DNA of 21,483 nucleotides from an uncultured Methanobrevibacter sp. Lineage in GTDB: Archaea > Methanobacteriota > Methanobacteria > Methanobacteriales > Methanobacteriaceae. The translations under genes were made by a program, and so were the position numbers. This document shows, piece by piece, positions 15,618 to 21,483 of this stretch (position 1 is the stretch's first letter; every line of letters starts with the position of its first letter). The stretch lies in NCBI RefSeq assembly GCF_900316895.1, contig NZ_ONER01000017.1:1-21483 (forward strand). Direction: 5' to 3'. Under the pieces are notes generated by a model. That model saw only the letters and a program-made list of their open reading frames with translations, searched no databases and had not been told where the DNA came from.

Positions 15618-17286
15618 AAACTTTGATTTTTGCATTTTTAACAGCCTTTTTATAATATTTATCACCTTTAAATGTAATAATTGCCTTGTATGTTCCTTTT
15701 TTAGTCAATTTCTTAAGTTTGAATATCGCTTGGCCTTTTTTGTTGGTTTTGACCATATAGGTTTTGCCTTTGACCTTAAGATATACATTGACTTTTTTAA
15801 TAGGAGCATTCCTTTTATTCTTTAAGGTAACCTTATACTTCTTAACATATGTTTTTACGTTAAATTTCTTTTTTGAAGCAAATATATAAGGTTTAGCTTT
15901 TTTAACAACAAGTTTAATGTCAAATGAGACAGATTCATACTTTTTGTCGCCCATAAATGTTATTGTTGCAGCATATGTCTTTGGAACCAAAGAAGAGATA
16001 GGAACCTTAATCTGTCCGTTAGCGTCAGTGGCATACTTACGGGTCTTGCCGTTTAGCTTAACGACAAATTCCTTATTAGCAATTCCCTTTCCTGATTCAT
16101 CATTTAATGTTGCAGTCAGATATTTGCCCTCATTATAAACACTATCAAAATTATACTTGTTTATAGAGATTTTTTCCTTTATATCCTCTACTACAATGAC
16201 TACATCATAAGAATTTAATTCATGAGTCTTATTTCCGGCAAAACTAACTGTAGCATTATAAGATGCAGGTGCCAAATCCAATAAAAATTCTGTTTGACCA
16301 TTATCATCTGTCTTATTATAAACTGGAATGCCGTTTACCTTAAATACAAGGGTTTCATTTGTAATAGGATTGCCGTATTTGTCCTTAAAGGTTACAAGCA
16401 GGTACTTTTTCTCACCGTAAGTGTAGGTGACATTAGATGCAATGATTTCAGTCGGAATCCTGTTGATGGTTACTTTTATAGGAATGCTTGAATTTATATA
16501 TCGATAAGTGTCTTCAAATTTAATGTTCCCCTCATAAGTTCCTGCATCCAAGATACCAAAATCAAAAACCGCTTCGCCGCTGGCATTGGTTTTTAATACT
16601 TCATGAATTGGACTAACATCAAGCTTAAGTATAGCATTTTCGATAGGTTTTCCATTGAAATCAGTTAATAGGACAGTCAAATTTCCTGATTCTCCCAGAA
16701 TAAATGTAAGATTGTCTGCAGTGATGTTGGTGTTGAATCTGCGCACTTCAATGTTGATATTCAAAGTGGATTCATTATAGTTATCCTTTCCCCAAAATTT
16801 AATTACACCAGTGTAGTTTCCCACATCCAATACAGGACGTTCCAAATCAAAAAAGACCTCACCGCTACCATTAGTTACAAAATTTCTTTTAATGGAAGTG
16901 TCCAATACATCCAAAGTCAGATTATAACCCTCTAAAGGAGTTCCAGCATCATCAGTCAATTTAGCAACGATTATTCCCTCACCAGGGACTGTAGTTATAT
17001 TATCAGCTACAATTTTAGTACTAACTTTATCATCCTCGTTTTGTATAGTATCATCAAGGCCACCATACTTGGATAAATCATCTTGATTTGAATCGCTTTG
17101 CTCCAATTCAGTTTCTGCATCTGCAACTTTTTGCACATCAGAATTGCTTTGTTTTAATACGATTTCTTCATCAGCAATTATTTGTGCATCATCAGCATTT
17201 GAATTTGCAGCACTGATAACTGAAATTGAAGAAGCAAAAACGATTAAAAATAATAGTAACATCAATAATGTTTTCTTATTAATCAT
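15613..17286 (-). CDS. Secreted adhesin-like protein with five Ig-like repeats and lysine-rich end
   Basis: Read from ATG at 17286 (557 residues), because GGAGG (17292-17296) lies five bases upstream. A TTG start four codons earlier falls in that ribosome site. A signal peptide (MINKKTLLMLLLFLIVFASS..., cleavage likely after SAA near residue 27) is followed by an acidic linker to about residue 90. Five Ig-like modules of 85-95 residues follow, each ending in an N-G-x-G or G-x-A turn and a YxATIxFxGxxxY strand, like bacterial Ig-like domains of methanogen adhesins. The last module is crowded with lysines (KTYVKKYKVTLKNKRNAP and similar) and ends KIKVW. No membrane anchor is present, so the basic end may hold the protein on the anionic cell wall; that is inference. 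Many N-x-S/T sites suggest glycosylation. The binding partner is unknown. Confidence 0.85.
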   Translation of the reverse strand: MINKKTLLMLLLFLIVFASSISVISAANSNADDAQIIADEEIVLKQSNSDVQKVADAETELEQSDSNQDDLSKYGGLDDTIQNEDDKVSTKIVADNITTVPGEGIIVAKLTDDAGTPLEGYNLTLDVLDTSIKRNFVTNGSGEVFFDLERPVLDVGNYTGVIKFWGKDNYNESTLNINIEVRRFNTNITADNLTFILGESGNLTVLLTDFNGKPIENAILKLDVSPIHEVLKTNASGEAVFDFGILDAGTYEGNIKFEDTYRYINSSIPIKVTINRIPTEIIASNVTYTYGEKKYLLVTFKDKYGNPITNETLVFKVNGIPVYNKTDDNGQTEFLLDLAPASYNATVSFAGNKTHELNSYDVVIVVEDIKEKISINKYNFDSVYNEGKYLTATLNDESGKGIANKEFVVKLNGKTRKYATDANGQIKVPISSLVPKTYAATITFMGDKKYESVSFDIKLVVKKAKPYIFASKKKFNVKTYVKKYKVTLKNKRNAPIKKVNVYLKVKGKTYMVKTNKKGQAIFKLKKLTKKGTYKAIITFKGDKYYKKAVKNAKIKVW

Positions 17287-17330
17287 AATTTCCTCCAAAA
17301 TTTATATTAGTATAATATATTTTCCTAATA

Positions 17331-17340
17331 ATATATAAAA
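17331..17340 (-). promoter_or_regulatory. TATA box of the Ig-repeat adhesin gene
   Basis: The minus strand reads TTTTATATAT here, giving a predicted start near 17309 and a leader of about 23 nt. It is flanked by CTAATA and TATTAG as a loose inverted repeat. Confidence 0.45.
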
Positions 17341-17421
17341 TTAATATTAGTTTTCTTTTTATCCTAATATGTATTACAATTAAAAAAATTAATATACAAT
17401 ATACAAGATTGGTTGAAATTT

Positions 17422-17501
17422 AAAAAAAAAATAATAAAAAAGAGTTTATTTAAAAAATAAAAGAAAAGGAAAAAGAATAAAAAAATAATTAATTATTTTT
17501 T
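17422..17501 (-). terminator. Terminator region of the DUF11 surface protein gene
   Basis: A perfect 22-bp palindrome made only of A and T (17480-17501) contains the TAA stop at 17493-17495. Several T-runs follow on the coding strand down to 17422, the longest of ten bases. Confidence 0.55.
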
Positions 17502-20170
17502 ACCTTTCCTTTGAACAAAACATAGTGTCAATAAAGAAATCAATAAAACAAATAATGGATTTCCAGTTTCATGAAGAGTATTCTTAGCAGCGACGGAATC
17601 ACTTACTGCAGAAGCAGTATCTAATTCATCATCAGGCTCTTCATCTGGTTCATCCTCTGGTTCCGTAGGATCAACACCTGATCCTTCAGTGCCAGCTGTT
17701 CCATTAACTCCTTCTTTTATCAAAACAGTGTCAGTATCTTCTAATGTTTCATTTGATCCACTATAACCTGCAACAGCAGTATTGGATTTTTGACCAGTGG
17801 TTAAGGCTTTAAAGAACAATTTCAAAGTAACAGATTGTCCTGCCCCAATTTTACCATTGTAATACCAAGTATTTTCTTCACTGACATAAGTCCAGTCTTC
17901 CTTATCAGAATAGTCATAATATTCCAAACCTTGACTGTACTCTTTATCTGTGATATATGCTCCAGTTATGGTTTTATTACCAACGTTTGAATAAACTATG
18001 GAGAAACTTACAATATCTCCGACTTTAGCTTCCTTATAGTTGGAAATCTTATCAATAGAGAATTTTGCTGGTCCAACAACGGTTTCCGCTTCATCATCCA
18101 ATTCCATTTCTTCTTGGGATTCCTTAGTACCCCAATCTTTCCATGCCCAGTGAATATGAGCTTTGTTAACCAATTTTCCTAATTCAACAGCTTCGAATAT
18201 AAGAGTTATGTTTAAAGTGGAACCTGGTTCCCAACCATCCCATGTTTTATACTTGATAGTAACACGGTCAGAGGTATTCACAATGGAGTCATAGTTACCT
18301 TCCCACAAGTTACCATTCTTATCAGGATTTATTATATATCCTACGTATTTCAATCCTTCAGGGAAGATATCTTCAATTACGAGGAATTGTTCTCCATAAG
18401 CGTTTGAATGGTCAAAGTAGGTAATGTTACCTGTGTTTTCAACAAATATTTCATAATAAACAAGGTCACCTAAATTGACTGATTCGTTGAGACATTTTTT
18501 GGTCAAGTTTATTTCCGGCTCTTCCACTGTTATACTGGCCAAATCACTGGTACCCCATTCACTGAATATGAAATTACAGGTTACACCTTTCTTATGAATT
18601 GAAAAGTGAAGTGTAATGTTCAATGATGAGCCCGGTGCCCACTCCGGCAAACCGTTTTCATCCACGAAACCGTTTTCTATTAAGTCAAAGATTATATGAA
18701 CATTTCTTTCACTAGTGACATTCTCACTGACATGAAGTTTGACAGGTTCCCCCTTCTCATTAACGGAGTTTACAGTAAAACCTTTATAGACCAATCCTAA
18801 ATGATAATAATCATTCAGTTCGATATAGTTCTTATCGGTATAGTGTAATGTTCCATTGTTTTCAAGGAAAATCTCATAGTCAACAGTGTCCCCTAAATCT
18901 TTAAAATCACTGTCAGGAGTCTTGGTTAACTTGAGGCTAGGATCACCAGCATAAGCAACACCATATGCTCTTGAAGTTGCCAATTGGTCTCCAGATACTT
19001 TTGCAGTGTTTCTGAGTTTTCCATCTTCAGCAGCTGTGAATAAAACTTTGAAATTGAAAGATTCCCCTTCATCAAATCCATTTGGTGATGCATAAGAAAG
19101 TTTCAAATGACCAACACTTGAATCGGCGCCTAACACATCGCCGTCAACCGCTCCCAATACAGGATTGGTGGAATCGTGAGCTGATGTGTAGTAAACTGAA
19201 TCTCCGCTCAAATTTGGAATATCCATAAAACCCATATATTTGAGTTTATCTGCATCGAAATCAATATCTATAGTGAAATGATCTCCATTATACCTGGATC
19301 CTTGGTTTTTAACAACATAATCGAAAGCTAAAACATCCCCGACTCTCATAGTCTTAGCACTAGGAGTGTCGGTAATAGTGATATCCACAGGTTTTGAATT
19401 GACTGTAACTGATTTTGAAACATTTGGATATTGTGTAATGGCAATACTGTTTACAGAGGTTCCATAGTCCAAGACATTGAATGTGACTGTAAAGTTGAAA
19501 CAGTACATATGACGGAAACCTTCTTCACTGATATTGTAAGCGAACTGTGCAAGATTATTTCTAGGATTTATCTTAGGTACAAGATAATTCTCTGCATAAT
19601 AGTTTCCGTCAAAAGGATTTTTGCCTGGAGTGTAACCTGCATATTCCAATACATTGGAATTATACCCGAAGTTTATTCCAACAAAGCGATACCCTTCAAA
19701 AGGTTCCGGATAAAAAGTACCACCATAATTTGTAACAACAACAATGTTGAAGTTGACTTCATCTCCCTTATTTACAGTAACTGTATTTGATGGAGTGACT
19801 GTCATTCTGAAGTCTGCAACATCAGTCTGATCTGTTGATGTAGCAGAAGCAAAACCTATTACAGATGCAGTGGTTTTCATGGTTCCAGGATTTTTAACTC
19901 TGAAATTAACTGTGAAGTTAAAGTTATAACCATTTTTGAAACCTTCGTCCCCTATCCTATAACCGAACTGTGCAAGATTTTGATTAGGATACACCCTAGG
20001 TTCAAGATAATTGCCAGCGTAAACCGCTGGGGTATAACCGATATAATCCAACTTATCAGAATCATAGATGAAATTTAATCCAACGAAATGACCTGCCTGC
20101 GAGTCATACATGCCGTCATAGGTACCTCCAATATTCTCAACATAAATCTCAAATTGTACCTCATCACCAA

Positions 20171-20205
20171 CTTTTGCATAAGGATTTAATGCAGTATTTG
20201 TTATA
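20171..20205 (-). repeat. 35-bp direct repeat, copy 1
   Basis: It matches 20588-20622 at 34 of 35 positions. The copies are 417 bp (139 codons) apart and in the same frame. They encode the start of successive surface modules (ITNTALNPYAK). Confidence 0.85.
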
Positions 20206-20587
20206 GTGAAATTAGCAACATCAGTTTGAGCTGTTGATTTAACATTAAAATCATGCCACATGTATGCAGTAGTTTTCAATGTTCCAGGAGTTTTAACCCT
20301 GAAACTGGCTGTGAAGTTAAAAAGAAAACCGTTAGCAAATTTATAATCGGAACAGTCATAGCCAACTAAAAGCCCATTCGGATTCATATCGAAATTTGGA
20401 TTTGGGTAACCAAGATTATAATGAGTAATAGCATCATACGATGATGGTGCCTCCGAATTTATACCTGGAGTAAACGAAACAAAGTCTAATTGATCCTTAT
20501 TATAATCAAAACCTATCTCTAAAGGATTACCATCAAAATCGCCACCCACATTTCTACCGAAAACATGGAAAGTAACAATATCTCCAT

Positions 20588-20622
20588 CTTTTGCATAAGG
20601 ATTTAATGCAGTGTTTGTTATA
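20588..20622 (-). repeat. 35-bp direct repeat, copy 2
   Basis: Partner of 20171-20205, with one mismatch. It encodes ITNTALNPYAKDG at the start of the first module, downstream of the frameshift. Confidence 0.85.
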
Positions 20623-20848
20623 ATAAATCTAGAAGAATCTGTTAGGACATCATCGCCTTCATTACTTGCTTTGATAATATTATTGTCACTATCTTTTGCA
20701 TAGATAGTGGTGTCTTCATAATTAGAATAATTGAAGCTTCTAAATTCTCGTTCAAATTGTCAGTATTCGCACTGACAGAACCGATCATTATTAACAAAGT
20801 ACTTACAACAAATAATAAAACTAAAACTTGTTTAACTTTATTATTCAT

Positions 20849-21326
20849 CTTTTACCTCTAATTTTAAATCTGTCTGTCACAATTTCATAATTTCATTATT
20901 TAAGGAAAATAATAGAAAATTTTATCCTCTTACCACCTTCCCCCATCAATAACAAAATTATTCTACTCTATTCCATAACAAAATAATAACCCGAATTTCG
21001 AGCTAATTTTTGTTATTTGAATTAAATACTCATCTAATATTTAACTTGTATCTAATTTATATTACATATAATATATATACTTACTGAAACAGCTGATTTA
21101 AACAGTTTTTTTGAAAACTGAATAGAAATATAAAAATAATTAAAATGATTTTGAATATAATAATCTATTTTTATAAAAAGACAGAATTAATGGAATATTT
21201 TTATTTTTTAAACGAATGAAATGTGTTTAACAGCATGTTAAAAAAAATTTCCAAATTCATAATTATAAAATTTATACTTAAATATTAATTAGACATTCCC
21301 CATGTTATTATCAGCATTATTAATTC
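20849..21326. other. AT-rich upstream region without a gene
   Basis: About 480 bp of very AT-rich DNA between the DUF11 surface gene and the tnpB remnant. The ribosome site AGAGGT (20854-20859) belongs to the surface gene. A TATA-like TTAAATAAT near 20896-20906 could be its promoter. No open frame of note, tRNA or repeat array is visible. The part nearest the remnant probably includes the end of the insertion element, whose exact border I cannot place. Confidence 0.55.
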
Positions 21327-21483
21327 TTATTTTGAACCTCTCCGGCTTGTAGAAGCTGGAGATTCTTAGGCCATGCCTATTTTCTCGTCAAAGCATTTCC
21401 ATTCATAATAATATGTGGATTTTCCTTGACTATTAGGCATGAAATCTACTAAGCATAGCACCATTGAACCAGTGGCGCGTAGA
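21327..21483 (-). mobile_element. 3' end of a decayed IS200/IS605-type tnpB
   Basis: The minus-strand frame entering from the right edge reads to ...EWKCFDEKIGMA and then a TAA at 21366-21368. The same frame continues as ESPASTSRRGSK and stops at 21327-21329. That short tail, with its Glu-x-Pro-Ala-Ser-Thr-Ser-Arg-Arg-Gly pattern coded over a GC-rich hairpin, resembles the end of TnpB proteins, where coding sequence overlaps the right end of the element. The internal TAA then looks like a premature stop. Only about 50 codons are visible, with no zinc ribbon or RuvC motif in the window, so the call rests on the tail and the hairpin. An unrelated gene end is possible. Confidence 0.5.
21340..21361 (-). 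repeat. Hairpin at the right end of the IS200/IS605-type element
   Basis: Arms of nine bases (CTCCGGCTT and AAGCTGGAG on the plus strand, one mismatch) close a GTAG loop. Hairpins like this mark IS200/IS605 ends and, in tnpB elements, the 3' part of the guide (omega) RNA. It stands out in GC content from the AT-rich surroundings. Confidence 0.5.

Larger units (their letters stand above)
17493..20848 (-). pseudogene. Surface protein with cohesin-like and DUF11 repeats, interrupted by a frameshift
   Basis: The ATG at 20848 (after AGAGGT) opens a signal peptide, MNNKVKQVLVLLFVV...SVSA, but that frame ends at 20642. The rest of the protein continues in another frame that is open from 20759 to 17493. 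Restoring one missing base near 20730-20742 joins NENLEAS to NYSNYEDTTIYAKD and gives about 1118 residues. Residues to about 520 hold three or four repeated beta modules (VGDEVxFxIxVxN, LDYxGYTP) that look cohesin-like. Three DUF11 modules start near 637, 778 and 928. The C-terminus has an acidic linker, then HETGNPL, a hydrophobic stretch (FVLLISLLTLCFV) and a basic tail (QRKGKK), the layout of a cell-surface sorting signal. No other start with an export signal exists for the long frame, so as written the gene is broken. A sequencing error is the main alternative. Confidence 0.8.

Noticed and set aside
9283..17380. ATCCTAATAT occurring upstream of both the DUF4013 and the Ig-repeat adhesin genes
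   Set aside because: Only two intergenic copies, at different distances from their TATA boxes, in AT-rich DNA where chance matches are common.
20642..20848. 68-codon frame as an independent small secreted protein
   Set aside because: Only its first 40 residues look like a protein; after the frameshift site the sequence is nonsense, while the other frame continues the surface protein.
20642..20848. Programmed frameshifting or homopolymer phase variation as the cause of the frame break
   Set aside because: No slippery heptamer or long mononucleotide run is visible near 20730-20742.
21070..21130. Imperfect hairpin CAGTTTT...AAAACTG in the gap before the tnpB remnant
   Set aside because: Made almost only of A and T, with no gene end nearby on either strand to terminate.

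Overview
The window is AT-rich and every protein gene supported here lies on the minus strand. It looks like a chromosomal piece of a gut methanogenic archaeon of the Methanobrevibacter type. Evidence: a complete methenyl-tetrahydromethanopterin cyclohydrolase (mch, methanogenesis), archaeal TATA-type promoters, GGAGGTGAT-like ribosome binding sites, oligo-T gene ends, several large adhesin-like surface proteins with Ig-like or DUF11 repeats, and a bile salt hydrolase. Genus is an inference from gene content; no search could be run.

Layout from right to left, the direction of transcription. The right edge (21327-21483) holds the 3' end of a decayed IS200/IS605-type tnpB with its end hairpin. 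About 480 bp of AT-rich DNA without genes separates it from a DUF11/cohesin-like surface protein (17493-20848), which is broken by one frameshift just after the signal peptide. A secreted protein with five Ig-like repeats and a lysine-rich end follows (15613-17286). Next is a 580 bp gap containing a possible gene remnant, a zinc-ribbon/TM2 membrane protein, and an apparent two-gene operon of a ClC-type chloride/proton exchanger and a nitroreductase. A cytoplasmic-looking BspA-type (DUF285) repeat protein comes next, then mch and a DUF4013 membrane protein.

The left half has two rubrerythrin paralogues flanking a small unknown gene, an operon of nicotinamide phosphoribosyltransferase (nadV) and bile salt hydrolase, and finally a very large secreted protein that leaves the left edge. 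That protein combines a beta-helix region, a papain-type cysteine protease domain with a complete catalytic triad, a lectin-like domain and at least eight Ig-like repeats. It begins at TTG.

Functionally the region mixes a core methanogenesis gene with traits for host-associated life: surface adhesins, a secreted protease, bile salt deconjugation, NAD salvage, peroxide/oxygen defence and ion exchange. Two structural themes recur. At least seven genes end in a stem-loop that contains or touches the stop codon and is followed by a T-run on the coding strand. Several promoters carry palindromes at or near the TATA box or predicted start site. These are candidate operators, none of which I can assign to a regulator.
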